This document shows positions 1 to 9,011 of a stretch of 64,000 nucleotides of DNA, in pieces. Every line of letters starts with the position of its first letter. Within the stretch, counting starts at the first letter, position 1. Source of the stretch: Clavibacter sp. B3I6. GTDB lineage: Bacteria; Actinomycetota; Actinomycetes; Actinomycetales; Microbacteriaceae. Where the stretch lies: contig NZ_JAUSYL010000001.1 of NCBI RefSeq assembly GCF_030816895.1, positions 496,001-560,000 on the forward strand. Direction: 5' to 3'. The position numbers and the translations under genes are program-made. The notes below the pieces were generated by a model. That model did no database searches. It was not told the DNA's origin and was given only the letters and a program-made list of their open reading frames with translations.

Positions 1-722
1 ACCGCTCCCCCGGTCAGGCTGCTGCCGGCGCCGACGAGCGTGAGGTCGCGCACGAGAGGAGCACGGCGGATGTGCTGGAGCCCCTCGAGGATCTCGTGGC
101 CAAGGCGACGGGGCACGCGGGCGGGCGGCCGCGCGACGGGTGCCCAGCGGACGCGGACCAGCAGCACGGCCGCGGCCGCGAAGCTCGCCGCGTCGATCGC
201 GAGGACCGCCGGTGCGCCGACGCCGGTCACCGCGGCGGCCCCGGCGAGCGGGCCCGCGATGCCGATCACCGTGTAGACCGTCGTCATGCGCGTGGTGGCG
301 GCGCCCACGCGGTCACGGCCCACCAGCGCGGGCACGGCGGAGAAGCTCGCGGCGTCGAAGAAGACGAAGAGCGAGGACACGGCCGCGGCGACGGCGACGA
401 GGAGCGCCGGATGCGGGGGGCCGGCCAGCGCCGCGAGCGGCACGGTCGCCGTCGCCGCGGCGCTCAGCCAGGTGGTGGCGAGCATCGTCCGGCGGGCGTC
501 CCACCCGTCCACGAGCGCGCCCACCGGCAGGGCGAGCAGCAGGTACGGCAGCGCCTCCATCATCGCGACGAGGCCGAGCAGCGCGGGGTCGCCCGTGGTC
601 GTGAAGACCAGCACCGGGAGGGCGACCGCCGTGAGCGCGTTGCCCGCCCAGGAGATGCCGCGCGAGACGACGTAGAGGTCGAAGGCGCGGGGATCGCGGG
701 ACGACGGGGTCCGCTCAGCCAT
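1..722 (-). CDS. MFS transporter (3' part outside window), likely peptide/siderophore-type exporter
   Basis: The frame opens at an ATG at 722 and runs without a stop off the left edge, so about 240 N-terminal residues are visible. They alternate hydrophobic spans with short loops, and GALVDGWDARR near residue 70 fits the loop 2-3 signature of major facilitator carriers. The protein would sit in the cytoplasmic membrane and use the proton gradient. Its start overlaps the stop of the upstream lipoprotein gene by 8 bases, so it is the last visible gene of the peptide operon. EntS-like relatives export siderophores; export of the modified peptide is inferred from context only. Confidence 0.85.
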   Translation of the reverse strand, partial: MAERTPSSRDPRAFDLYVVSRGISWAGNALTAVALPVLVFTTTGDPALLGLVAMMEALPYLLLALPVGALVDGWDARRTMLATTWLSAAATATVPLAALAGPPHPALLVAVAAAVSSLFVFFDAASFSAVPALVGRDRVGAATTRMTTVYTVIGIAGPLAGAAAVTGVGAPAVLAIDAASFAAAAVLLVRVRWAPVARPPARVPRRLGHEILEGLQHIRRAPLVRDLTLVGAGSSLTGGA

Positions 723-1719
723 GGAGCAGCGCGTGCAGGGCGACGACCCCGTCGACCGCGCGGGAGCCGATGAAGTCGGTGGACGGGAGCGCGAGCAGGC
801 GGCCCTCGCGCACGGCCCGGACGCCGGGCAGGCGCGCCTCGAGGTCGGCGCGGACGCCGTCGCGCTCGGCGTCGGTGGAGTAGAGGTACACGATCGTGCC
901 GGGATCGCGCCGCGCCACGTCCTCGACGCTGATCTCTCCGTAGTACTGGTCCGCGGGCAGGGCGTCCTCGTACACGTTCCGGCCGCCGGCGCGGGCGACG
1001 ACGTCGCTGTAGAGGCCGCGGGCGTCGGCGTACACGGATCCGTCGAAGATCTGCAGCACCGCGAGGTCGACCGGGTCCGCGCTCGCGACGGCCGCGTCGA
1101 CCGCGGCGAGCTGCGACCGCGCGTCGGCGACGGCGCGGTCGGCGGCCTCGCCGGCGCCGAGGAGGACGCCGAGCGATCGGAGGTCGGTCACGGCATCGTC
1201 GACGTGGCCGGTGGTGACCTGGCCGTGGCAGAACGAGCTGATGACGTAGACGCGGATCCCGAGGGCGGCCAGGTCGTCGATCGTGGGCAGCTCGGTGCCG
1301 TCGAAGTGGTACTCGCCGTCGGCCACGATGAGGTCGGGGTGCGCCGCCAGCAGGGTCTCCCGGTCGACGGCGCCCGTCGCGAGGACGGGGACCCGGTCGT
1401 AGGCCTCGCGGTAGCGGTCGAGCGGGGGCGACTGGTCCGTGTAGGCCTGGCCGACGATCCGGTCGCCCGCGCCCAGCTCGAGCAGCATCTCGGTGACCGC
1501 GGGCCACAGGGAGACGATGCGCTGCGGGCCCTCGGCGAACGACAGGGTGCGGTCGCAGGAGTCGACGGACACGGGTCCCGAGGCGCCGGCCGTCGGGGCG
1601 GTGCGGTCGTCGGCGGAGGCGGTCGCGCAGCCCGCGAGGAGGAGGGCGGCGGCGGTCGCGCCGGCCGCGAGGGCGAGGATCCGGTGTGCGCGGCGGCGTG
1701 CGGGGATGCGGGTGGTCAT
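715..1719 (-). CDS. FecB/BtuF-type ABC transporter substrate-binding lipoprotein
   Basis: This 334-residue protein captures the imported ligand outside the membrane. It has a basic N-terminus, a hydrophobic signal and a lipobox (LLLAGC, Cys31). The mature part reads like the Peripla_BP_2 family that binds iron-siderophores, haem or cobalamin (RIVSLWPAVTEMLLELGAGD near residue 70). The start is fixed by a 4-base ATGA overlap with the ATPase gene. The three-gene cassette resembles one that TIGRFAM models tentatively call an F420-0 transporter in actinobacteria. Here it shares an operon with YcaO enzymes and a peptide precursor, so a modified peptide or its metal complex is a better guess. Ligand unproven. 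Confidence 0.85.
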   Translation of the reverse strand: MTTRIPARRRAHRILALAAGATAAALLLAGCATASADDRTAPTAGASGPVSVDSCDRTLSFAEGPQRIVSLWPAVTEMLLELGAGDRIVGQAYTDQSPPLDRYREAYDRVPVLATGAVDRETLLAAHPDLIVADGEYHFDGTELPTIDDLAALGIRVYVISSFCHGQVTTGHVDDAVTDLRSLGVLLGAGEAADRAVADARSQLAAVDAAVASADPVDLAVLQIFDGSVYADARGLYSDVVARAGGRNVYEDALPADQYYGEISVEDVARRDPGTIVYLYSTDAERDGVRADLEARLPGVRAVREGRLLALPSTDFIGSRAVDGVVALHALLHG

Positions 1720-2510
1720 GGTCGTCCGTCCTGGGTGCGGGTCGTGGTGGGCGTGCTGAAGAAGAGGTGGCGGCGGCCCGTGACGGGGTGCTCGCCCAGG
1801 TGCACGTCGACGCCGAAGACGTCGCGGAGGATCCCCGGGCGCAGCACCTCGTCGGGCGTCCCGCCGGCGACGATGCGGCCCTGGTGCACGACGTGGATCC
1901 GGTCGCAGTAGGCGGCGGCGAGGTTGAGGTCGTGCAGGGCGACGACCACCGTGACGCCGAGCCCCCGCACGAGGTCGAGGAGCTCCAGCTGGGTCGCGAC
2001 GTCGAGGTGGTTGGTCGGCTCGTCGAGCACGAGGATCCGCGGACGCTGCGCGAGGGCGGCCGCGAGCATCACGCGCTGGCGCTCGCCGCCGGACAGGGAG
2101 CGGACGGCGCGGTCGGCGAGGTGGGCGGCGCCCGTGCGTGCGAGGCAGGCGTCGACGAGCGCGCGGTCGTCGTCCGTGTCGCGGTCGAGCGCGCGCTTGT
2201 GCGGCGTGAGCCCGGTGGCGACGACCGCGCGGACGTCGAGCGCGCCGTCGTCGCCGTGGTCCTGCGTGAGCGCGGCGACGACGCGGGCGGAGTCGCGGGG
2301 CCGCATGCCGCGGAGGTCCCGGTCGCCGAGGAGCACCGTGCCCCGCGCGACCGGCAGGGCCCGGTACAGGGCCTTGAGGAGCGTGGACTTGCCGCTGCCG
2401 TTCGGGCCGACGAGGCCGACCAGCTCGCCGTCGCGCGCCTCCAGCGTGGCCGCGGTGACGGGCGTCGCACGCCCGATGCGGACGACCACGTCCTCGATCG
2501 ACAGCCTCAT
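1716..2510 (-). CDS. FecE/BtuD-type ABC transporter ATP-binding protein
   Basis: This 264-residue ATPase drives the importer from the cytoplasmic face. Walker A is GPNGSGKST (about residues 35-43), the signature is LSGGERQR, Walker B is ILVLDEPTNHLD, and the H-loop is VALHDLNLA. The domain order and length match iron-siderophore/cobalamin importers. The ATG at 2510 overlaps the permease stop in an ATGA junction, and the stop overlaps the lipoprotein start in the same way, so the three transporter genes are translationally coupled. Confidence 0.9.
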   Translation of the reverse strand: MRLSIEDVVVRIGRATPVTAATLEARDGELVGLVGPNGSGKSTLLKALYRALPVARGTVLLGDRDLRGMRPRDSARVVAALTQDHGDDGALDVRAVVATGLTPHKRALDRDTDDDRALVDACLARTGAAHLADRAVRSLSGGERQRVMLAAALAQRPRILVLDEPTNHLDVATQLELLDLVRGLGVTVVVALHDLNLAAAYCDRIHVVHQGRIVAGGTPDEVLRPGILRDVFGVDVHLGEHPVTGRRHLFFSTPTTTRTQDGRP

Positions 2511-3649
2511 CGGGTCCGCCCGCCGTCGGCGCGGAGCAGGACCGCGAGGAACACGGGGACGCCGACGAGCGCGGTGACGATCGAGAGCGGCAGCTCGCGC
2601 GGGGCGGTGAGCGTGCGCCCCGCGAGGTCGGCGAGGACGAGGAACAGACCGCCGACGAGCGCGGCGAGCGGCAGCAGGCGCCGGTGCGCGGGACCCACGA
2701 CGAGGCGGACGAGATGCGGGGCGATGAGGCCCACGAACCCGACGCCGCCCGCCACCGACACGGCCGCGGCCGTGAGCAGCGCGGAGACGGCGAAGAGGAG
2801 CGTCCGGGATCGGGAGAGGTCGACGCCGAGGGACGCCGCGCGGTCGTCGCCGAGGAGGAGCGCGTCGAGCGTCCGCCCGGCGGCCAGGAGCCCGACGAGT
2901 CCGGCCGCGAGCGCGACGGCGGGCAGGGCGAGCGACGACCAGGTGGCACCCGAGACGCTGCCGAGGAGCCAGAACAGCACGCCGGCGATCTGGTCGGGCG
3001 ACGCCTGCAGCTGCAGCCAGCTCGTGAGCGCCTGCAGGAGCGAGGAGATCGAGACGCCGACGAGCACCAGGCGCGCCGGATCCACGCGGCCGCCGCGCCG
3101 CCCGAGCGCCAGCACGAGCGCGAGGGTCCCGATGGCCCCCGCGAAGGCCGCGCCCGTGACGCCGAGCGTCGCGAGGAGGCCCGCCGCGGACGCGCCGACG
3201 ACGAGCGCCGCCACCGCCCCGAGCGACGCGCCCGACGCGATGCCGAGGACGAAGGGATCCGCGAGCGGGTTGCGGATCAGCGTCTGCAGGACCGTGCCCG
3301 CGAGGGCGAGCGCGGCGCCCGTGACGAGCGCGAGCAGCACGCGCGGCGCCCGGTACTCCCACACGATCTGGTCGTCGATGGGGTCGAGGCCGCCGCCGGG
3401 GCCCGCGCCGAGGGCGTGGTGCACCACCACCTGCGCGACGTGCAGGGGCGAGACCGGCACCGAGCCCGTCCCCATCGCGACCGCCAGGACGATCGGCGCC
3501 GCGAGGAGCAGGGCGGGGACGAGGACGCGCCGTGTGATCCGGGCACGACCGGGCGCGCGCGAGGTCGGTGCGGGGGCGGTGTCCGCGGGGGTCGGGGTCG
3601 GCGGTGCGGGGGTCGGGGTGGGTGCTGCGGGGGTCGTCGTCGGTTCCAT
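2507..3649 (-). CDS. FecCD-type ABC transporter permease
   Basis: This 380-residue integral membrane protein belongs to the FecCD family, probably acting as a homodimer because only one permease gene is present. The family core is clear: a glycine/alanine-rich helix ending in GTVLQTLIRNPLADP, followed by FVLGIASGASLGA. About ten hydrophobic spans follow a 50-residue Pro/Thr-rich N-terminal tail (PAAPTPTPAPPTPTPA). I chose the ATG at 3649, which has GAGAG about 8 bases upstream, over an in-frame GTG at 3694. It lies 67 bases downstream of the YcaO gene, the loosest junction in the operon. Confidence 0.88.
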   Translation of the reverse strand: MEPTTTPAAPTPTPAPPTPTPADTAPAPTSRAPGRARITRRVLVPALLLAAPIVLAVAMGTGSVPVSPLHVAQVVVHHALGAGPGGGLDPIDDQIVWEYRAPRVLLALVTGAALALAGTVLQTLIRNPLADPFVLGIASGASLGAVAALVVGASAAGLLATLGVTGAAFAGAIGTLALVLALGRRGGRVDPARLVLVGVSISSLLQALTSWLQLQASPDQIAGVLFWLLGSVSGATWSSLALPAVALAAGLVGLLAAGRTLDALLLGDDRAASLGVDLSRSRTLLFAVSALLTAAAVSVAGGVGFVGLIAPHLVRLVVGPAHRRLLPLAALVGGLFLVLADLAGRTLTAPRELPLSIVTALVGVPVFLAVLLRADGGRTR

Positions 3650-3716
3650 GTCGCTCTCGGGTGGGTGATCGGGTGTCGGGAGGGCTGGGTGCACGGCGGG
3701 CTCGGGGCGGACCGGC

Positions 3717-5075
3717 TCAGTGCGGGAGCGGCACGGGCCTCGGAGCGCGCGGCGGCGCGGGATCCGGGCCGCCGAGGAAGGGCAGCGCGTGCGGCGCGTT
3801 CGAGCGGAGGCCGGGCACGATCACGCGCATCACGTGCAGGCCGGCGCGGCGGACCTCCGGGAGCGTCACGTCGACCGCGAGCACGTCGTGCCCGCGCGCT
3901 CGCATCGCCTCGACGAGCTCCGGCAGCCGCTCCCGCCCTCCCCACCGGTCGGACGCATCCGCGAGCGGGATGCGGCCGGTGATGGACCGGGCGAGCTCCT
4001 CCCGGAACACGCGCTGCACGACCGGGTCCAGGTGCAGCTGCAGGTGGCAGCCGTAGTCGACGACGTCGGTGAGGTCGTCCCGGTAGGCGAGGCGGTAGGC
4101 CCGGTCGGCGCGCCAGGGCTTCAGCGGGCTGCCCGGGTCGCGCGCGGCGGCCATGTAGGGCCCGTCGGGGTCGTCGAGATCGGCCTGGAAGAGCTGCAGC
4201 TGCAGGGCCTCCCCCAGCGCCTTGCGGGCGGCGCGCGTCGGGAGCCCGCCGCTCGCCATGCCGAGCGTGAGGCAGCCGGTGCGGGCGTCCGCGAGCAGGG
4301 CGCCGAGGACGGGGACGCCGGATCCGTGCGGGAACAGGAACCAGCGGCAGGAGAGGGCGCCGTCCGGCCCGCGCGCCAGGTCGTGCAGCGCCCGCGGGAC
4401 GTCGAGCTCGACGACGCCCTCGCCGTCCGTCCAGGCGCGCGTCATCGCGTCGCGCTCGACCACCTCGCCGAGCCCGCCCCAGAGGGCCTCCTCGCGGGAT
4501 CGCCCGGTCGCGAGCCCGGCCTGCATGATCGGGTGCACCGCGGGCGGCACGAGGAGCGCGTGCGACACCCAGACCAGCGAGGCGGGGACGAGCACGCGGT
4601 CCGCCGTCCCGAGCCGCTCGGCCTCCGTCCAGTCGACGACGGCGTCCGCGTCGAGGACGTCGACGGGCAGCCGACCGCTCGCGTGCTGCGCGACGGAGTA
4701 CAGGGAGAGGGCGGCCGGATCCAGCACGGCGCGCCCTGCCGCGCGGAGCCGCCGGGCCGAGTCGCGCACGAGCCCGGCGGGCACGAGGTTGCCGCAGTAC
4801 CGCTCGACCGCCTCGCCCACGGCTGCGCCGCGCACGGCGTCCGGATCCGCGAAGGCGTGGCCCGCGCCCGACGCGTCCGAGGCCCACCCGCAGAAGGCGG
4901 TCGAGTCGGCGAGCACGGCGTGGGCGAGCTGGAACGCGAGCGGGAAGTGCGCGGGGGTCGCGCGCGGCTCGACGCGGCGGATCACGCCGGTGCGCGCGTC
5001 GACGAGGTCGGCGGGCAGCGGTCCGCGCGGGCGGGCGGGTGCGGATGCGGGTGCGGGGTCCATCGGGCCTCTCAT
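3717..5075 (-). CDS. YcaO-family ATP-dependent cyclodehydratase (copy 1)
   Basis: YcaO proteins use ATP to activate peptide backbone amides; in azoline-forming systems they cyclise Ser, Thr or Cys side chains onto the preceding carbonyl. This 452-residue copy shows an ExxER ATP/Mg element in GEAVERYCGN (E88-R92), a second GEVVERDAM element near residue 200, and a C-terminus ending PRPVPLPH. The last matches the PxPxP tail described for azoline-forming YcaO enzymes. The N-terminal LVDARTG is shared with the neighbouring copy, so the two are paralogues. The ATG at 5075 overlaps the upstream stop (ATGA). Substrate is presumably the repeat peptide encoded at the operon start. Confidence 0.88.
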   Translation of the reverse strand: MRGPMDPAPASAPARPRGPLPADLVDARTGVIRRVEPRATPAHFPLAFQLAHAVLADSTAFCGWASDASGAGHAFADPDAVRGAAVGEAVERYCGNLVPAGLVRDSARRLRAAGRAVLDPAALSLYSVAQHASGRLPVDVLDADAVVDWTEAERLGTADRVLVPASLVWVSHALLVPPAVHPIMQAGLATGRSREEALWGGLGEVVERDAMTRAWTDGEGVVELDVPRALHDLARGPDGALSCRWFLFPHGSGVPVLGALLADARTGCLTLGMASGGLPTRAARKALGEALQLQLFQADLDDPDGPYMAAARDPGSPLKPWRADRAYRLAYRDDLTDVVDYGCHLQLHLDPVVQRVFREELARSITGRIPLADASDRWGGRERLPELVEAMRARGHDVLAVDVTLPEVRRAGLHVMRVIVPGLRSNAPHALPFLGGPDPAPPRAPRPVPLPH

Positions 5076-6448
5076 GCCAGGGGGATCGGGTCGGGGACGA
5101 GGGCGTCGACGCTCGCCGGGATGCGGTCGAAGCTAAGGCGACGCGGGACGTCGAGGTAGCGGGCGGATCCGCGCAGCGGGTACGCGGGCGGCCCGTTCCC
5201 CACGAGCCCGGGCACGACCACGCGGACGACCTCGAGCCCTGCGAGCCGGACGTCGGGCGTCGTCAGGTCGACGGACACCGCGCGGAGGCCGAGCCGGGCG
5301 AGCGCCTCCAGGTGCGTCTCGAGGGCACCGGCCGCGTCGATCCGCGGCAGCGCCTCGAGGGGCGCGGCGGCGGCGGGCCGGAGCCGGTCGAGGTGCGACC
5401 CGTTCATCCGCGGGTCGAGGTGCAGCTGCGCGACGGGCGGCAGGTCGGTGAGGCGCGCGTACCCGGGTCCCGCGTCGTCGAGGTAGCGCCGGTCGGCGCG
5501 GTACGGCAGGAACACGTGCTCCTCGATGCCGCCGGCGCGGACCGCCCGCCAGACCTCGCTCGCCGGGTCGACGAGCTGCCGGGTGAGCTGCAGGAGTCCG
5601 AGCGCCTCCACGAGCGCCTTCGTCGCCGCCTGCTCGGGCGTGCTGCGGCAGGCGCTGCCGAACGCGACCATGCGGGACCCGTCGTCGTGCTCCTCCTCGA
5701 GGAAGGCGGCGACGACGGGCGCGGGCGACTCCGACGGGACCTCGAGGAGGCGCACGCGGACGCGCGGCGCCGTCGGGTCCTCGGTCCAGCCCAGCGCGCC
5801 CGTGATCCGGCCGCCGTCGTCGACGAGGCGCGTGGAGGCGCCGCTCGCCCACCAGATCGCCGTCGCGTCGCGCTCCCAGAGCTCCTCGAGCGCGTTGCGG
5901 ACGGCCATGCGCGCGTCCGAGCCCGCGGCGATCCCGGAGTAGGCGAGCGAGTGGCGCGGCACCTCGGCGGCGCGCGAGCCGTGCACGACGTCGAGCCAGG
6001 CGAGGGAGGCGGGCACGAGGACGGGACCGCCGTCGTGCAGGTCGACGCCCGGGGCCCAGAGCACCTCGTCGTGCCGGGTGAACGGGCGGAAGGGGAAGCC
6101 GGGGGCGGCGTGCTGCGCGGGCGAGTAGAGGGCCAGCTCCTCCGGATCCACCGCGCGGGCGCCGCCGGCCGTCAGCGACGCGTGCGATCCGCGGACGAGG
6201 CGCTCGGGCACGGCGTTGCCGCAGTACCGCTCGACGGCCTCCCCGCAGGCGGCGAGCCGCGCGGGCAGCGGGTCGCCCGCGGACGCCCCGAAGCCGAAGC
6301 CGTCGGCCCGCCACGGCGCGAAGCGGTCGGCGCGGGAGACCGTGGCGCCGTGCCCGACCCACGCGAAGGGCAGGCGCGGATCGGCCGGCTGCCGCGCCAG
6401 GGAGGTGATGAGGCCCGTGCGGGCGTCGACGAGGTCGGCGATGCTCAC
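5072..6448 (-). CDS. YcaO-family ATP-dependent cyclodehydratase (copy 2)
   Basis: Second YcaO protein, 458 residues. It opens with SIADLVDARTGLI, carries GEAVERYCGN near residue 70 and ALEELWERDAT in the middle, and ends in PDPIPLA, again a PxPxP tail. I chose the GTG at 6448 because it forms a GTGA overlap with the stop of the hydrolase gene. The same frame stays open upstream to about 9007, but that stretch is the hydrolase frame and then non-coding. Two YcaO proteins in one operon suggest either a heterodimer or two different backbone modifications. No SagB-type dehydrogenase is visible in the window, so an azoline would not be oxidised to an azole by a local enzyme. Confidence 0.87.
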   Translation of the reverse strand: MSIADLVDARTGLITSLARQPADPRLPFAWVGHGATVSRADRFAPWRADGFGFGASAGDPLPARLAACGEAVERYCGNAVPERLVRGSHASLTAGGARAVDPEELALYSPAQHAAPGFPFRPFTRHDEVLWAPGVDLHDGGPVLVPASLAWLDVVHGSRAAEVPRHSLAYSGIAAGSDARMAVRNALEELWERDATAIWWASGASTRLVDDGGRITGALGWTEDPTAPRVRVRLLEVPSESPAPVVAAFLEEEHDDGSRMVAFGSACRSTPEQAATKALVEALGLLQLTRQLVDPASEVWRAVRAGGIEEHVFLPYRADRRYLDDAGPGYARLTDLPPVAQLHLDPRMNGSHLDRLRPAAAAPLEALPRIDAAGALETHLEALARLGLRAVSVDLTTPDVRLAGLEVVRVVVPGLVGNGPPAYPLRGSARYLDVPRRLSFDRIPASVDALVPDPIPLA

Positions 6449-8083
6449 GATGCGCTCCCCGAGCCGGTGCGCTCCCGCGGGACGGACGATGCGGGCGGAT
6501 CGGCGGTGATCGCGTCGCCGCCCGCTCGCGCCCCGTCCGGCGTCGGCGCGGTGCCCGCGGCGACCGGCAGCACCAGCGTGAGCGGGGTCGCGGCGTCGAG
6601 CGCCACCCGCTGCCGCACCGGCACCTGCGTCGTGGACGTGCACCGCTCCCCCGGCGGCCCGCCGAGGTTCCGCGCGAGCCGCGGGGCGTCGGCGCCCGCG
6701 AGCTCCAGCACGAGCACGGTGCCGACGGGGAGCAGGACCGCGACGGGTCCGAGCGGCACGCCGAGCCGCAGCCCGTCGTGCGGGCCGGCGACCGTCGTCT
6801 CGCCGACGGCGAGCTCCTGCTCCCCTCCGTCGGGGCTCGAGGCGAGGAGCCGGGCGATCCAGTCGGTGCCGGGGGCGTCGGAGGAGCTCGTGAGCTCGAC
6901 GGCGACGTCGCCGGTGAGGCGCAGCGGCCCGTCGAGCGGCAGGGTGCGGGCGCGCACCGCGTCCGGGCGGGACGCGAGCGCGCGCCGGTCGACGCCCGGG
7001 GTGGCGCGAGGGCCGTGGATCCCGCGGGTCGTGCACGAAGCCGGCCTCGCCACCCGCCGACCACGCGACGCGGGTCGGCGTGTGCGGCGGGGGCCACGCG
7101 TCATGGTCCTCCCAGCCGGACCCGCGCACGTGGACCCGGGCGCGCCGGGCTGGCAGGGAGCCGTCGAGGGCGTCGCGGATCCAGTCGACGAGGATCCGGC
7201 CCCACGGGATGACGGTGTCGTCGCCGTGGTCGAGGTCGCCGACGCGCCCCGAGGCGCTGCCGACGAGGTCGTGCTCCCACGGGCCGACGAGGAGATGCGC
7301 GGGGACGCCGGGCACCGCGGATCCGGCGACGGCGTGGTTCGCGAGCGTCTCCGGCAGCAGCAGGTCGTGCCAGCCGCCCACGTGCAGTGTCGCGCAGGTC
7401 AGCGCGGCGAGCTCCGCCCGCGTGATCTCCTCCCCCGTCCGCGCGTCCGGCCCGTCCTCCACGATCCGGCGCCACGACGGCAGGTGCGCGCCCATCGCCC
7501 GGGGGACGTCGACGACGGGGAGGTGCCGCAGGAGGCCCGGTCGTTCGGCGAACACGAGCGCCGCGAGCCCGTCGCGGCTCGTGCGGGAGTCGCCGCGCTC
7601 GAGCCACCAGGACGCGTGCTCCGCGAGCCGGAGGATCCCGCCGCCGCCGAACTTGGTGCCGGCGAGCGACATCGAGGGACCGAGGGACACGACCGCGCGG
7701 ACCGCGGCCGGGCGCTCGGCCGCCATGGCCCACGCGGTGGCGCCCGAGTACGAGCCGCCGTACGCGACGACGCGGCCGTCGCTCCAGGGCTGCGCGGCGA
7801 TCCAGTCCACCAGGGCCGCGCCGTCGGCCCGCTCCCCGCGGTACGGCGCCCAGATCCCGTCGGAGTCGTGGCGGCCGCGCACGTCCTGCACGACGTACGC
7901 CAGGCCGCGCTCCCGCCAGGCGCGCCCCTCGGCGAGGTGCCGGGAGCGTCCGTACGGGGTGCGCGTGACGACGCACGGGACGCGGGCGTCGGGCCCTGCC
8001 GCCGCGGGCACGTGGGCGTCGAGCACGAGGACGGTCCCGTCGGCCGCGGCGAGCGGGACCCCGAAGCGGTCGGAGCCGGTCAC
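6445..8083 (-). pseudogene. CocE/NonD-family (S15-like) hydrolase with an apparent single-base frameshift
   Basis: The alpha/beta-hydrolase part starts at a GTG (8083, GTGA overlap with the upstream gene). It shows GGSYSGATAW with the nucleophile serine, HVGGWHD and the active-site-like GPWEHD. At HDPRDPRPSRHPG (about 7033-6998) this frame turns into Arg/Pro-rich nonsense. The expected C-terminal jelly-roll domain (GVDRRALASRPD, then LTGDVAVELTSSS) continues in another frame from 6996 to the stop at 6445. Removing one base from the CCCCGGG tract at 6995-7001 restores a single 545-residue protein of normal family length. It may be a sequencing error, a real null, or recoding. S15-like enzymes cleave after X-Pro or act on esters and amides; in this operon it could trim or cleave the Pro-rich peptide. 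Confidence 0.75.
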
Positions 8084-8997
8084 CGGTCGCCCGCGGTCGT
8101 CGGGTGCTCGCGAGCGGGGCGTGCGGCGATCAGGGGTGCCTCGGCGAGGTCGACGGGGAGCGGCAGCACGGGATGCCGCTCGACGAGCCCCGTCGCGAGG
8201 ACGATCGTGTGCTCGTGGCGGATGCCCGGTCCGGCCGCCACGTCGCCGCCCTCCCGGGCCGCGGCGCCGCGCGACAGGTGCTCCGCGAGCTCGTGGATCA
8301 CGATGCCGGCAGCCGTCGCGGCGGCGCCGGTGCCGACGCCGTGCCACGCGTCCAGCGGGGTGATCCCCGCGGCCGCGCGCGCATCGGCCTCCCCCCACAG
8401 CCGCTCCAGCTCCTCGACCACGCGATGGGCGGCGCGACGGCGGCCCCGGTAGTCGGCGTAGGTGACGGCCCCCGCTCCGCCCGGCGCCTGCAGCGGTCCG
8501 ACGACCAAAAGCTCGCCCTCCTGGTGCACGCGATGCCAGGGCATCCCGGTGCGGCCGAGCTCCCGCCCGAGCGCGGTCCAGGCGGCGTCGGGCTGCTCCG
8601 GCGCGATCGAGACGAGGGCGCAGGCGACCGGCGGGACGGCGTCGTCCGGGTCGAGGGCGGCCGCCCGGTCGCCGAGCAGCGCGTGCAGCGCGGCGGCGAC
8701 GGGCCCGGTGCCCTGGATCGCGACGGGCCCGGCGCCCGGGAGGGGACGCGGCGCGTCGTCGGCGAAGCCGGTGAGGGCGCCCCGATCCCGCAGGAGCCGC
8801 ACGAGGGGGGCGCCCGGGTCGTCCGTCGCCGACGGGGCGTCGGGATCCTCGACCCCGCCGGCGGCGAGGCGCTCGACGACGTCGGCCACGAGGGCGTCCG
8901 GACCGCTGACGCGGTGGAACTCGAGCGCGGGGGTGACATGCCGCCACTCGTCGACGGCGACGCGGTAGAGGCGATGGTGCGGGGCGAGGCGGAGCAT
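8080..8997 (-). CDS. TOMM-type cyclodehydratase partner (ThiF/E1-like, precursor-binding) protein
   Basis: This 305-residue protein resembles the partner proteins that bind a RiPP precursor and present it to YcaO. The first 50 residues (RLAPHHRLYRVAVDE, then a short helix) look like the small winged-helix recognition element of that family. The middle has VAIQGTGPVAAAL, a nucleotide-binding-like Gly-rich loop, followed by GELLVVGPLQAPGGAGAVTYADYRGRR where family members usually have a CxxC zinc pair. The cysteines are absent here. The ATG at 8997 follows a GTGAG. The stop overlaps the hydrolase start (GTGA). Assignment rests on overall resemblance and context. Confidence 0.72.
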   Translation of the reverse strand: MLRLAPHHRLYRVAVDEWRHVTPALEFHRVSGPDALVADVVERLAAGGVEDPDAPSATDDPGAPLVRLLRDRGALTGFADDAPRPLPGAGPVAIQGTGPVAAALHALLGDRAAALDPDDAVPPVACALVSIAPEQPDAAWTALGRELGRTGMPWHRVHQEGELLVVGPLQAPGGAGAVTYADYRGRRRAAHRVVEELERLWGEADARAAAGITPLDAWHGVGTGAAATAAGIVIHELAEHLSRGAAAREGGDVAAGPGIRHEHTIVLATGLVERHPVLPLPVDLAEAPLIAARPAREHPTTAGDR

Positions 8998-9011
8998 GCG
9001 GTCTCACGATC

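Noticed and set aside
5039..8452. Plus-strand open frame of 1137 codons opposite the YcaO/hydrolase genes
   Set aside because: It mirrors the codon positions of the minus-strand genes, has Arg/Gly/Ala/Asp-rich composition and no motif; typical antisense opening in very GC-rich DNA.
5072..9007. A single 1311-codon minus-strand frame covering partner, hydrolase and YcaO genes
   Set aside because: Only its last 458 codons (YcaO) and the stretch 8083 to about 7000 (hydrolase) look like protein; the rest is Arg/Pro-rich nonsense. The three real genes have their own starts with GTGA overlaps.
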